Shown one piece after another: positions 41,301-49,526 of a stretch of 64,000 nucleotides of DNA. Below the pieces are notes generated by a model. That model was not told where the DNA came from. It was given only the letters and a program-made list of their open reading frames with translations, and ran no database searches. Numbering within the stretch: the first letter of the stretch is position 1; each line of letters starts with the position of its first letter. A program made the translations under genes and the position numbers. Origin of the DNA: Colius striatus (taxonomy: Eukaryota > Chordata > Aves > Coliiformes > Coliidae); contig NC_084761.1 of NCBI RefSeq assembly GCF_028858725.1, positions 22,102,501 through 22,166,500 of the forward strand, in the 5' to 3' direction.

Positions 41301-44300
41301 GTGTGAAAAGCTAGTCCTTGTTGGAGACCCCAAGCAATTACCACCAACTATTCAAGGGTCTGAGAGTCATCATGAAAAGGGACTGGAGCAGACTCTCTTT
41401 GACCGCCTTTGCCTAATGGTACGTACCAATAACCACATCTTTAAAAAAAAGATGGAAGCTGAAGCTGTAAGTCTGCTGAAGGCAATGAAAGAGTTCTGGT
41501 TTAGATGCCAGAGGATCAGCGTTTCAGCCTGTTAGAATCATAGAATTATAGAATGGTAGGGTTTTTTTGTTGGGTCTTTTTTTAAAATAAAACAGATTCC
41601 ATTCTAGTGTATTTCTCTGTAAATGCTGTTTCCATGCTGTACAGAAAAGTTCACAGAAAACTTGCATCCAGTCCTGGTCTCCCCAGCTCAAGAGAGAGGG
41701 AACTGTCAGAGAGAGTCCAGCGCAGGGCCACTAAGATGATCAGGGGACTGAAACATCTCTCTGACAAAGAAAGGCTGCGAGACCTGGGGCTGTTTAGTCT
41801 GCAGAAGAGAAGGCTGAAAGGGGACCTTATCAATGCTGAAAAATACATAAAGGGGCAGGTGTTGAGAGGATGGGACCAGTCTTCTTTCTGTGGTGTCCAG
41901 TGACACGAGAAGGGGTAACAGGCACAAGCTGCAACATGGGAAATTCCACTGGAACACAAGGAGAAATTTGTTTGCTGTGAGAGTGAAGGAGCCCTGGCAC
42001 AGGCTGCCCAGAGAGGGTGTGGAGTCTCCTCCTCTGGAGGCTTCCAAACCCACCTGCACACATTCCTGTGTGACCTGATCAAGGTGAACTTGCTTTAGCA
42101 GGGGGTTGGACTGGGTGATCTCTGGAGGTCCCTTCCAACTCCTACCACTCTGTGGAATTTCTAAGCACACAAAAATGTAAAACAAGCACGGATTGAAAAA
42201 CAATGACAGATTCTGCCTTCTGTTCTTTTTGTGCAGTTGTCAATCCAGGCAGAAGAACCAGAGGCTACAGAATCTGTTCTAACTTTTGCTGAAGAGAATG
42301 TACAAAGGTTAAGCCAGTTTACTGCAGGAATCATTTCCATTTACATCTTGTTTGACTTAGCTGGAATTGTGAAATACATAGTAATTCTTTTTTCTCTTCA
42401 TGTCTTCTATACCTTAATTCTTTAGGGACATAAACCGACACTCCTTCGGACACAGTACCGATGTCACCCTGCTATTAGCGCCATAGCCAACGAGCTGTTC
42501 TACGAAGGAAACCTGATAGATGGGGTTTCTGAAAAAGACAGGAGTCCTGTACTGGATTGGCTTCCAACACTATGTTTTTATAATGTTAATGGGGTAGAGC
42601 AAGTAAGTTTTTAAACATTTCCATTACAAAAACTCAATATTGCACTTTTTCCTCTGTTCTGTTTCTATTCATTTTGGTTTTTTCCTTTTGTTGCATTCTG
42701 CTGTTTGTGAGAGCTAAACTGAAAATCTTCATCCCCTATTCCCAGATGGAAATAGGCAACAGCTTTTATAACATGGCAGAAGCTCATTTTACGGTCAAGC
42801 TCATCCAGTCTCTGATTGCAAGTGGAATAGAAGCGTCCGCAATTGGTGTGATTACTCTTTATAAATCACAGATGACTAAGGTTTGTACAATGTATCATCA
42901 GTAAAAGTTTTCTTAAATGTATTTGTTGGTTCTAAACTCAGGCTCCCATTTCAACTAGTAAGAGTCAACCAGACGTGAGAAACAAAGGCTGGATAGGTAA
43001 AACAGTGTTTACCATCACTTCATGGCATCCTGTTTTCCTATGTTTAGCTGAGATTTTCCCGTCATTGCAGTCACCGGTTTCTTAGTTCACATCTTGTGCA
43101 GACTCAGATTTGTGGAGTGTGTTTACTCCAGACAAATGATTGTCTGTGAGGAACATAACTCATCAGCATCCACATCTGTTTGCCTGCAGATTCAGAATTT
43201 GGTTAATGGTGTACACTCGGAGGCTTTTGAACTGCAAGCTGTGCAGGTGTCCACTGTAGATGCCTTCCAAGGCGCCGAGAAGGAGATCATTGTTTTGTCC
43301 TGTGTGAGAACCAGACAAATCGGGTTCATAGACTCAGAAAAGAGAATGAACGTCGCGCTAACGAGAGCCAAGAGGCACTTGCTGATTGTTGGAAATCTGG
43401 CCTGTTTAAGTAGGAATCAACTGTGGGGAAGAGTAATTCACCACTGCAAAGGTAATAGTTTCTTATCCTGTAGTTTTGAAACCATACGGCTCATCTTTTT
43501 TAATTCAACCACATGTAATACACCATATGTAGTACAGTGTATATGAAGTACATAGTATGCATTCTACATAAACCAGCATATGACATATAAAATACAGTAT
43601 ATTTCAGGAAAAGGCAAGTATTTGAAAGTGTGCAAGTTACATGTTTGTGGTTTTATCTGCAAACTGGTTTGACACCCGAGGGGTATTTGTTAGCCAGTAA
43701 TGTGCTTCCTGATGACATCCAGATAGATACACTCAGAGCACAACAGTAAGGAGAGATGAAACCCAGTGCTGTACTTCCAGTCTTTTTCCAGTTTGCTTTT
43801 ACTTAGTAGACCCAGGCAGAAACAAGTTACAAATGACTTCTTCTGTACAGCAGTATTCTGAATAGATACCACTTCAGTAAAGGAAAGAAAAATGGGTAGT
43901 GTCTTTCTGTAACTAGGGGCTTATTGGTTTAGGGAGATAAATTTGGAGCTGCTAGGAAAAAACCCAGTGCTACTGGAGATGAGCTAACTGCCAAGTAATT
44001 CCCGATTGCTTTGTTTACAGGTCACTGTCTTGTGAGTGCATATGTTTGTTTTACTGGACCACAGACAGAAAAGCAGCTTTTAAAAAATGAGTCTTACAGT
44101 TTCTACATATTTGCTGTGACATTTACTGCAACTGAGTGTTACATCTGAAAGCTAATCCTGCTTCAAAGAAAACCAAATAAAAAAACCTTACAGGCCTTTC
44201 TCCACCCCCTGCAATTTTCCTAGAAGGTGTCTGAAATGCCCAAACAGTTCTGTCTTCCTTCCCCCTCGGTGGTAGTACCTTGGAAGGTCAGGTTATAGTT

Positions 44301-44900
44301 TCTCCTTTAGCTGGCACTTGAATTAGTCCCCTTTGAAACAAGATGGCTCGTATCTGAAAGCATTAGTCACATTTCACCATAAAGCCTTGTGCAGGGATTT
44401 TTTTTTTGAGTTAGAGAAGCAAGAGGTGGAAGAAATAGTGCCCAAATCTCTGAAGTACATTGAATAAACTCTGTCAGTTCTTCCTGACACCCCAGAACAT
44501 CCCTTTGTGGAGGGAGTACATAACACAAGGAGTGTGCTCAGTCTCTAAATCAACAGCTCACTGCAAGAGTAGGTACCAAAAGAAGCATTATTTTATTTAC
44601 CTACTTGGACATGAAAGGAGGCAACTTGGTAACAGCTGAAACTGTAAGGATAGCAATTTTCCAAGTAGAAATGTTACAGCCAGTTGACAAGCTTGCGGAA
44701 ATAGATGTTTGTATCACCACAGACTAATTATGTGATGGATGCTGTAAAGGGAAATGTAATTATCCTGTTTGTTGCTGCTTTTAGGATGGGAAAATGGATT
44801 ACAACATGTAAGCCAGTGTGAGCAACAGCTCAACAACATTCTTCAGTGTTATCTGGAGCAACGGAAGGCAGAGGAGCAGAATAAGAAAAAGGTGAAGTGA
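20373..44900 (+). CDS. ZGRF1: ZGRF1, GRF zinc finger and SF1 helicase protein (gene span, 28 coding exons)
   Basis: ZGRF1 is a nuclear 5'-3' DNA helicase of superfamily 1 (UPF1-like) that stimulates RAD51-dependent homologous recombination and interstrand-crosslink repair (family knowledge). All 28 coding exons join in phase to 6420 nt, 2139 residues, close to the human length of about 2100. Visible parts: N-terminal DUF2439 domain (about 1-115); a long low-complexity Ser/Asp/Glu-rich middle, mostly one 2.2-kb exon; a GRF zinc finger with C1396, H1398, C1421, C1429; and the helicase core: Walker A GVFGAGKS (1698-1705, K1704), motif II DECSQ (1853-1857), motif III VGDPKQL (from 1878), TQYRCHP (from 1919), motif [11 protein letters not shown] (from 2035), and motif [11 protein letters not shown] (2068-2076, R2073). 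No stop or frameshift is needed anywhere, so the gene looks functional. The start ATG has G at -3 and +4. Confidence 0.97.
20507..20587 (+). CDS. ZGRF1: ZGRF1 coding exon 2 (DUF2439)
   Basis: 81 bp, acceptor gaaaacag, donor AAG|GTGAAG. Encodes [19 protein letters not shown] then RMRSGGNK, the conserved start of the DUF2439 domain. Confidence 0.95.
20710..20766 (+). CDS. ZGRF1: ZGRF1 coding exon 3 (DUF2439)
   Basis: 57 bp, acceptor cattacag, donor CAG|GTATAT. Encodes [19 protein letters not shown]. Phase 0 both sides. Confidence 0.95.
21156..21341 (+). CDS. ZGRF1: ZGRF1 coding exon 4 (end of DUF2439)
   Basis: 186 bp, acceptor cttttctag, donor ACG|GTATGT. Encodes [20 protein letters not shown] and ends in [13 protein letters not shown]1 insertion begins only about 20 bp past the donor. 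Confidence 0.95.
21364..22430 (-). mobile_element. CR1 LINE fragment with reverse-transcriptase remnants
   Basis: About 1.07 kb, antisense to ZGRF1 in the intron between coding exons 4 and 5. The right part encodes, on the minus strand, broken ORF2 pieces such as [20 protein letters not shown] and [20 protein letters not shown]; the left end is the CR1 3' tail (CACAGAATAG... TTGGAAGGGACCTC when read on the plus strand). Internal stops and frame changes show it is dead. 5' truncated. Confidence 0.95.
22646..24854 (+). CDS. ZGRF1: ZGRF1 coding exon 5 (giant exon, disordered region)
   Basis: 2209 bp with a single uninterrupted reading frame, acceptor ctctcctag, donor GAAG|GTTAGG. Begins [20 protein letters not shown]. 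Rich in Ser, Asn, Glu and Asp with no recognised fold; one acidic cluster reads [12 protein letters not shown] frame this long, open only in phase with the flanking exons, is strong coding evidence. Phase 1 out. Confidence 0.97.
25170..25252 (+). CDS. ZGRF1: ZGRF1 coding exon 6
   Basis: 83 bp, acceptor tctcttgtag, donor ATG|GTAACC. Encodes [20 protein letters not shown] then YFDSAGLM, with the first Ala codon split with exon 5. Confidence 0.92.
25902..26000 (+). CDS. ZGRF1: ZGRF1 coding exon 7
   Basis: 99 bp, acceptor tttacgtgcag, donor AAG|GTACCA. Encodes [20 protein letters not shown] then [13 protein letters not shown]. Phase 0 both sides. Confidence 0.9.
26426..26587 (+). CDS. ZGRF1: ZGRF1 coding exon 8 (left boundary inferred)
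   Basis: Donor CAG|GTAAAA at 26587. The frame is open back to a TAG at 26423-26425; using that AG as acceptor (gcatag) gives a 162-bp phase-0 exon starting [20 protein letters not shown]. The pyrimidine tract is weak; a shorter phase-0 alternative starts at 26474. The other AGs checked between 26426 and 26474 run into a stop in phase 0. Confidence 0.7.
27264..27369 (+). CDS. ZGRF1: ZGRF1 coding exon 9
   Basis: 106 bp, acceptor cttggtaaag, donor TCCC|GTAAGT. Encodes [20 protein letters not shown] then [15 protein letters not shown]. Phase 1 out. Confidence 0.9.
27453..27556 (+). CDS. ZGRF1: ZGRF1 coding exon 10
   Basis: 104 bp, acceptor gtttttcctag, donor AAG|GTGTGA. Encodes [20 protein letters not shown] then [15 protein letters not shown]. 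The intron before it is only 83 bp. Confidence 0.92.
27764..27914 (+). CDS. ZGRF1: ZGRF1 coding exon 11
   Basis: 151 bp, acceptor tcatctgtag, donor TTCA|GTAAGA. Begins [20 protein letters not shown] and ends [10 protein letters not shown]. The trailing A joins CC of the next exon to give Thr. Confidence 0.9.
28960..29618 (+). CDS. ZGRF1: ZGRF1 coding exon 12
   Basis: 659 bp, acceptor gccctacag, donor CAG|GTGTGT. Begins [20 protein letters not shown] and ends HTVRGNGQ. Disordered, Ser/Glu-rich. The frame joins both neighbours. Confidence 0.94.
31165..31303 (+). CDS. ZGRF1: ZGRF1 coding exon 13
   Basis: 139 bp, acceptor ttccgttag, donor ACAG|GTATGT. Encodes [20 protein letters not shown] then [20 protein letters not shown], a conserved stretch ahead of the zinc finger. 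Confidence 0.94.
31809..31993 (+). CDS. ZGRF1: ZGRF1 coding exon 14 (first half of GRF zinc finger)
   Basis: 185 bp, acceptor atgtcaag, donor AAG|GTGCTG. A helical stretch [20 protein letters not shown] is followed by [19 protein letters not shown], which supplies Cys1396 and His1398 of the GRF finger. Confidence 0.95.
32418..32605 (+). CDS. ZGRF1: ZGRF1 coding exon 15 (second half of GRF zinc finger)
   Basis: 188 bp, acceptor ctcctag. Encodes [20 protein letters not shown] with zinc ligands Cys1421 and Cys1429, and ends YEGCQLLVR. Two overlapping donors, TTG|GTGAGG (32600) and GAG|GTATCC (32605), are present; only the second keeps the next exon in frame. Confidence 0.93.
33198..33337 (+). 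CDS. ZGRF1: ZGRF1 coding exon 16
   Basis: 140 bp, acceptor atttgacag, donor AAAG|GTAAGC. Encodes [20 protein letters not shown] and ends [19 protein letters not shown]. Begins with the third base of a split Arg codon. Confidence 0.94.
33666..33812 (+). CDS. ZGRF1: ZGRF1 coding exon 17
   Basis: 147 bp, acceptor ttcttgacag, donor AATA|GTGAGT. Encodes [20 protein letters not shown] then [20 protein letters not shown], well conserved in the family. Confidence 0.95.
35845..35959 (+). CDS. ZGRF1: ZGRF1 coding exon 18
   Basis: 115 bp, acceptor ccttttcag, donor AAAAT|GTAAGT. Encodes [20 protein letters not shown] then [17 protein letters not shown]. Phase 1 in, phase 2 out. Confidence 0.94.
36759..37018 (+). 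CDS. ZGRF1: ZGRF1 coding exon 19
   Basis: 260 bp, acceptor tttttcctag, donor CGTG|GTATAT. Encodes [20 protein letters not shown] and later [16 protein letters not shown], a Q-motif-like region just ahead of Walker A. Ends ITIIRG split. Confidence 0.95.
37344..37405. repeat. 31-bp tandem duplication
   Basis: Two near-identical 31-bp copies (each starting TCCCTCTGATAATGACCTTG) directly abut in the ZGRF1 intron between coding exons 19 and 20; they differ at one base (TTATAACA against TTACAACA). Confidence 0.93.
38234..38393 (+). CDS. ZGRF1: ZGRF1 coding exon 20 (Walker A, motif I)
   Basis: 160 bp, acceptor aaataccag, donor TTGTG|GTAGGT. Encodes [20 protein letters not shown] then [20 protein letters not shown] and [13 protein letters not shown] (motif Ia). 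K1704 is the ATP-binding lysine. Confidence 0.96.
39017..39094 (+). CDS. ZGRF1: ZGRF1 coding exon 21
   Basis: 78 bp, acceptor tctttgaag, donor CATAG|GTAAGA. Encodes [20 protein letters not shown] then [14 protein letters not shown] is the usual post-motif-Ia strand of UPF1-like helicases. Confidence 0.95.
39731..39878 (+). CDS. ZGRF1: ZGRF1 coding exon 22
   Basis: 148 bp, acceptor ctttttgaag, donor CAG|GTACGG. Encodes [20 protein letters not shown] then [20 protein letters not shown]. Phase 0 out. Confidence 0.95.
40872..40999 (+). CDS. ZGRF1: ZGRF1 coding exon 23 (motif II)
   Basis: 128 bp, acceptor caaacaaag, donor GCAAG|GTACAG. Encodes [20 protein letters not shown] then [25 protein letters not shown] is the Walker B box (D1853, E1854). 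Confidence 0.96.
41295..41418 (+). CDS. ZGRF1: ZGRF1 coding exon 24 (motif III)
   Basis: 124 bp, acceptor ttatttag, donor ATG|GTACGT. Encodes [20 protein letters not shown] then [20 protein letters not shown]. Phase 0 out. Confidence 0.96.
41532..41562 (-). mobile_element. CR1 3' tail remnant
   Basis: TAGAATCATAGAATTATAGA followed by ATGGTAGGGTT is the reverse complement of a CR1 3' end. Very short, in the same ZGRF1 intron as the larger CR1 at 41660. Confidence 0.7.
41660..42165 (+). mobile_element. CR1 LINE 3' fragment
   Basis: About 500 bp, sense to ZGRF1, in the intron between coding exons 24 and 25. Encodes ORF2 C-terminal remnants ([37 protein letters not shown]), then the usual CR1 3' region ending GGTCCCTTCCAACTCC and a degraded tail. 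5' truncated and interrupted by stops. Confidence 0.95.
42237..42299 (+). other. candidate 63-bp cassette exon of ZGRF1
   Basis: After a good acceptor (tgttctttttgtgcag) the frame set by exon 24 stays open: [21 protein letters not shown], ending at a possible donor AAT|GTACAA. Inclusion would insert 21 residues between motif III and TQYRCHP without changing the frame. A stronger-looking donor at 42307 would give 71 bp and break the frame. No family precedent known to me; may be only a chance acceptor. Confidence 0.25.
42426..42602 (+). CDS. ZGRF1: ZGRF1 coding exon 25 (motif IV region)
   Basis: 177 bp, acceptor aattctttag, donor CAA|GTAAGT. Encodes [20 protein letters not shown] then [27 protein letters not shown] is the conserved QYR motif of UPF1-like helicases. 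Confidence 0.96.
42746..42880 (+). CDS. ZGRF1: ZGRF1 coding exon 26
   Basis: 135 bp, acceptor tattcccag, donor AAG|GTTTGT. Encodes [20 protein letters not shown] then [20 protein letters not shown], the second RecA-like domain. Phase 0 both sides. Confidence 0.96.
43190..43451 (+). CDS. ZGRF1: ZGRF1 coding exon 27 (motifs V and VI)
   Basis: 262 bp, acceptor tttgcctgcag, donor AAAG|GTAATA. Contains [20 protein letters not shown] (motif V) and [20 protein letters not shown] (motif VI, arginine finger R2073). Confidence 0.97.
44785..44900 (+). CDS. ZGRF1: ZGRF1 coding exon 28 (C-terminus and stop)
   Basis: 116 bp, acceptor tgcttttag. Encodes [20 protein letters not shown] then a charged tail ending EEQNKKKVK and TGA at 44898-44900. 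Phase 1 in. Confidence 0.95.
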
Positions 44901-45041
44901 AATGTGTGCCTGTTTAATGAAAACATGAAGTGTGTGTCTATAAAAATTATCAGAATGATTGCAAATCTATTTAATGTGAGAAAGTTTTGTGTGGATCTCA
45001 GTGATATTTCTAGTTTGATCTCGTTTGTATGACCAAAAATG

Positions 45042-45047
45042 AATAAA
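45042..45047 (+). terminator. ZGRF1 polyadenylation signal
   Basis: AATAAA 142 bp after the ZGRF1 stop, followed by a T/GT-rich stretch (ttcctctgcttg). First canonical hexamer after the stop. Confidence 0.8.
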
Positions 45048-45299
45048 GTAACTTCCTCTGCTTGATAACTGAAATCATTTTATGCTTCCACAGTAATTTA
45101 TGCTGAGTGTGTAGTTTTTCTTAAGCTTGGAGATATAGGTAACGTCCTATCTTAGGAGGTTTATGTCATCTTAGAAACGGTGGAAGGAGAAGGGGTAAAA
45201 CCATTAAAGGGATAAATAAACCACTCACCCTAAGCCTGCTGCAGTGGAAGCTGCCCCCGACTACAGGTGAAAAACAGCGAGAATTATAAATTGCTAACA

Positions 45300-45770
45300 T
45301 CGGTGTGAGCGGGACGGTGTTCGCCGCCGCCGCCGCCGGGGGGCGCCGCCTGCCCGCTGCAGCCCGCGGCCGGACCGCGGCAATGGGAAAGCGCGGGGGG
45401 AGCGACACCGGCAGGGACCCGGCACCGGCAGCCACCCGGCACCGGGAGCGATCTCGGCAGGGACCCGGGAGCGAGCCCCGGCACGGGGAGCGACCCCGGC
45501 AGGGACCCGGCACCGGGAGCGACTGCGGCACGGGGTGCGGCCCCGGCGGGAACCCGACACCGGGAGCGGCCCCGGCAGGGACCCGACACCGGGAGCGGCC
45601 CCGGCAGGGTCTCCAGTACCGGGAGGGACACTGGGTTCAGGAGGAGCACCGGGAGTGAGAGGGACCCCGACTTCGGAAGGGACTACGGCCCCGGCAGGGA
45701 TCCCAGCAGGGGCGGCGGCAGCCCGAGGCTGCCTGCCCGATCACCGCTCCTCCCTGCGAAGGAGCGGCGG
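45300..45770. repeat. orphan CpG island with GC-rich minisatellite
   Basis: A CCG triplet run (45323-45338) is followed by imperfect tandem units built on GGGACCCGRCACCGGGAGCG and CCCCGGCA. The cleanest adjacent copies are 45548-45577 (30 bp) and 45578-45606 (29 bp, one base shorter); weaker copies extend from about 45410 to 45720. CpG dense, lying 0.3 kb beyond the ZGRF1 polyA signal with no gene start assignable to it. Confidence 0.85.
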
Positions 45771-46929
45771 GTTGAATAGCGCCTTTAAATTACTGCTGAC
45801 ACCTCTGTCCCGGCTCCCTAAAATCTCAATCAACAAGCCATTAGAACTCGACGGGAGTAAAACTAAATCCTCGTTTAAGTGTATTTATCTGCTCTCTTTT
45901 CTCTCTTTCAAATGCTAAATCCATTTCAGCATATGCCCCTTCTTTCTCTGCCTTTCTCTAAAGCCTGGCAGCCCGTACTACTCTTGTAAATATGAAAGAT
46001 GCTAATCATATGACATATCACGTCTCAGTCGGAGCCTGGAATAAAGCCTTGAGATTTGGGATCATTGCCTCCAGACAACAGCTTCATCAGCCGGAAAGTT
46101 GGTTTTTTTCTCCTTTCCTTCAACTCTCAATCCCTTCTTTGTCTGCGGGAAAATGCAGCCAACTCGAGCCACCCCGGCCATATGGTTCACTCTGTGTTTT
46201 CTTAGTTGAATCCTGAATTGTTTGTGACTTGCGAAGGGGTTTTTTTTTTAAGAAGTGTGTATAAAGACATAGCAGAGGCTGCCCATAGCGGGGCAGCTTC
46301 GCAGCGTTACTGCATGTTCTTCATGTGTACCTTTCACACACTCCTCTGTCAGCCGCGTCACCGCTACCGCTCTGCCCAGGAGCCAAAAGATACAGTCCCC
46401 GACACGCTTTCTAACACCAACACAAACCCGGGCTGCGGCTCCTGTTATTCTTCCGTTCGGTGGGAGGAAGGGCATCCGCACGCAGCCGCAGCCCAGTTTG
46501 GAAGCTGCGTGCGTGAACCAGGAGCGCCTGCTTACCAACACCTCCCCCGCAGAAACGCCTCGGCTAAGACAAGCCCCCGAGCGTTCTCCGTACGGCAGAG
46601 TGGCTTTTAAGATCTGTATAAATCACGAGCTGAACTGGCGCGCTCGAGTTTGGATAGCCCCCTGTTTGATAGCAGCCTGCCAAATTTTCTTTCTCTCTTT
46701 CCTTACACAAACCCCCAAAAAGGCCCTTTCACCAAATCATTAAATTCTACAGAGGTGGTCAAGCTAGTCCTGCTTTTCAGGCGTTGGAGAAAGAAAAGGG
46801 TCCTTGAAGTTTAGAAGATGCCCAAGAAAAACTCATTGAATGACATCAAAAGAATGAGTTTCCATAGCTGTTGAAGCACGAGAGCCGTGTAGCTGCACAA
46901 AGGCGGGTTGGGGCAGTGGGACTGTCCCA

Positions 46930-47050
46930 CTGCTCTATCCCAGCACAATTGGGTCACTGAAATAGGGAATTAATTACCATTGGAGAGTGGGCAGCCCATT
47001 CACCACTGGCTGAGTTTTATTAAACGCCAATATAAATAACAAAACAACTC
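46930..47050. promoter_or_regulatory. candidate regulatory element with homeodomain sites
   Basis: GGAATTAATTACCATTGG (about 46964-46982) carries overlapping TAATTA homeodomain cores, followed by ACCACTGGCTGAG and TTTTATTAAACGCC (HOX/CDX-like). It is an AT-rich block between GC-rich flanks. Inference only, no conservation data available. Confidence 0.3.
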
Positions 47051-47372
47051 TTGTGGCTGCACTATTCCTACACGCCAAAGGAAGGATTATGCTGGGGATT
47101 AACATCTTAAAGTCTATGAGACTTTCTGACTCAAGGCTCGGAGCTGGTAATCGTATTTGTCTCCTGGTTCAGCGATTAGTGCTCTCCCTCGCGCACCTTC
47201 GCCTGGATGGCCAATGTCCCTTTTTGCAGGCACTGGGTTTTTCACACAATCGGCTGTTCTTTTCCCCACATCTATAGAAAAGAATAAGAAAACTGAAGCG
47301 TGTTCACGCGATCCTCAAGCTTCTTCTCTTCTTCATGGGAAAGGAAGGGACCGGCAGCCTTTTTTTTCACAT

Positions 47373-47390
47373 GGGGGGGGGGGGGGGGGG
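47373..47390. repeat. homopolymer run of 18 G
   Basis: Uninterrupted G run in intergenic GC-rich DNA; length may be unreliable. Confidence 0.95.
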
Positions 47391-49139
47391 AGAAACCCTC
47401 TTGGGGAGGGGGGAGGGATTCGAGCCCAGGCAGGGCTCGAATGGCAAAATCGCTCTGCAGCCTGCACCTGCCATGCAAATTTGCCAGGAACAATCATCCC
47501 ACAAGGGGCTCGTCTGCCCACATGGGGGGTGCAGGGACTGAGGGGGGAATCTCTCCTCACCTAGATCCCAAAACGAATCCTACACTTGCTTAGAGTAGCT
47601 TGGGAGTTGGAGAGCTGGTCCCCATCCTCTCCTTCCCTGCAGCAATTTTTGCTGCAGCCTACATAGGGGGCTTGGGAAGGACCTGTCTCGGGAAAGTGGG
47701 GGACACACACCCCCTCTTGATTTCTCCCCTCCACAGAGCATCTCAGTACTCTGCAGGATGGGAAAGTATTCCGATCCCCCATTTAAGAGCAGAACCATCC
47801 CACTTGTCGGGTTTGTGGGTGCTGACATAGGGCCGAGCACCCCAGGATTCAGGGTGCAACGGAGTACCTTGCTGTGAGCAGCTCTGGTCCCCCAAACCCT
47901 CCGGAGACTCACAGTGGGTGTGAGGGAGCCAGAGCTGGGAGGGGTCAGGCCATCCTCACCGCACAGCTTTGCCTTTTCCCAGGGGAGGATCACAGCCTCC
48001 CAGCCCCCCCTTCACCTGGGGCAGGCAAAGGCATTAATGCTGGCTCACGACTTGTGAGGTCGAAGTGGGCTGTCTCCAAAGGTCTCTCAGCAACACAGAC
48101 CCTAAACTTTTAGGGCTATTGGGTCACCTCAGAGTTCAATCTTCTTACAGCAAACAAAGCCTTTCTGAAGGTCCCCCCTTCTCCCGCACACAAGCGCAGT
48201 GTCCTTTATTTCTGGGCTGTGTGATAAGCTTAAATCATTGTGCTCCCATTTCTTGATCGTCGCCTACTTTGGGCTTTTGTTCCTGTAAAGTAGGATTGAG
48301 TCTGGCAAAGGGGCTGAAGTTGAACAGTTTGACCCTTGGAGGACAGTTCAGGTGGTGGGCAGCGGCAGCAGCAGCAGTAGTACCGCTCCCTTGCCCCTTG
48401 CCACCCCCCCTCCCCAGCACTCTCAGCCCCACAGCGTAGCGACGCAGCCCTCGCTGTGCCGAGGCCCGACGCAGACCACACAAGTACCTGCTGCGCCGGG
48501 AGGGCTGCCAGGAATCGCCAGCCCAGCTCAGCCCGGCGGAGAATCCCACTGCATCACGGGTGGGGAGGCAGGCTGGCAGCAGGAACGCGGCCAAACCCCG
48601 CACAGGCACCCCAATGGGATCCACGCGCCGGGGCTGGCGAAAGCTGGGCTCATGCCCTCCTGCCCTCCTGCCACCCGGCAGCTCCGCAGCCACCTTCCCC
48701 CCGCCTTCCACCTGACCTCTCCACCAGTGTCACAGCGGCGAGGGAAGGACAGAAATCTCAGTAAACGGGCTTGGAGCAGAGGCACTGACAGAGTCACAGG
48801 TGGCTCTGCTCCACACCCAAAGATGCTGAAAAAGAAAGAAGGTCCCTTTGTGTCACAAGGGGATGTATGGACTCCTCATTATTCAAAAGGAGGCAAGGGT
48901 AGCCATATTTTCCAATAGACCAGCTAAATCGTAGCAAGGGGGTAGTCACTGATCACAGAGGGTGACGGACCGGGGAAACAGCCATGGCCTGTGGAATGGC
49001 AGAGGGGACAATGCAGAGCCAGAGTGTGAAAGCCAAGCCAATGCTCAAGTACACCGAGGGCCATCCAAGGCAGCCCCCCAGCTGCCACCCCTCTTGCAGG
49101 CAGCAAGACAGGGGCCACAACTCAGTGGTCGGCAAGAAT

Positions 49140-49260
49140 GACAGATCAAACCACGGGCTTATTTGTAGTGTGCTTGGTGATATATTAACTGAGATTTTAG
49201 CTCTTTCATCTGTTTGGGGCTTTTTCCACTGGTTGCAAATTCTGCTTCCAAGCCTGACTC
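49140..49260. promoter_or_regulatory. candidate regulatory element with proneural E-box
   Basis: AT-richer block about 1.1 kb upstream of the NEUROG2 promoter holding CATCTG (CAGATG on the other strand, the preferred NEUROG/NEUROD E-box) close to GATATATTAACTGAG. Low confidence; would need conservation data. Confidence 0.25.
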
Positions 49261-49526
49261 CTCCAAAGTGGCAGCGTTTCCGCACGGGAGGGCACCGCAC
49301 TGCTGCAGTTTTCATTTCATAGGTCCTTCCCGGCAGGTCTGTCAGGCAGAGCGAGCCCGTTGACCCCGGGGGCATGTCGCCAGGCCTAGCTATTCACTGG
49401 GGCTTTCTGCCCCAGAGGGTGGTCTGGGAGAGAAGTGGGGAGGGGGGGGGGAAAGCTTTCCTGGTGGATTGACAAGTTGTGGTTTGTTTTTTTGGTCTTC
49501 TTGAGCCTAGGTTGTGTCCATGGCTC

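Noticed and set aside
42237-42307. 71-bp version of the candidate ZGRF1 cassette exon using donor AAAG|GTTAAG
   Set aside because: It would put exon 25 out of frame and create an immediate stop; only the 63-bp form is kept as a candidate.
45166-45658. 121-aa minus-strand frames rich in GPCRGRS-like repeats behind ZGRF1
   Set aside because: They are translations of the minisatellite; similar frames exist on the opposite strand.
47157-48918. Several 100-190 aa frames in the GC-rich intergenic DNA
   Set aside because: No conserved domains, overlapping on both strands, broken by homopolymers; treated as chance frames.
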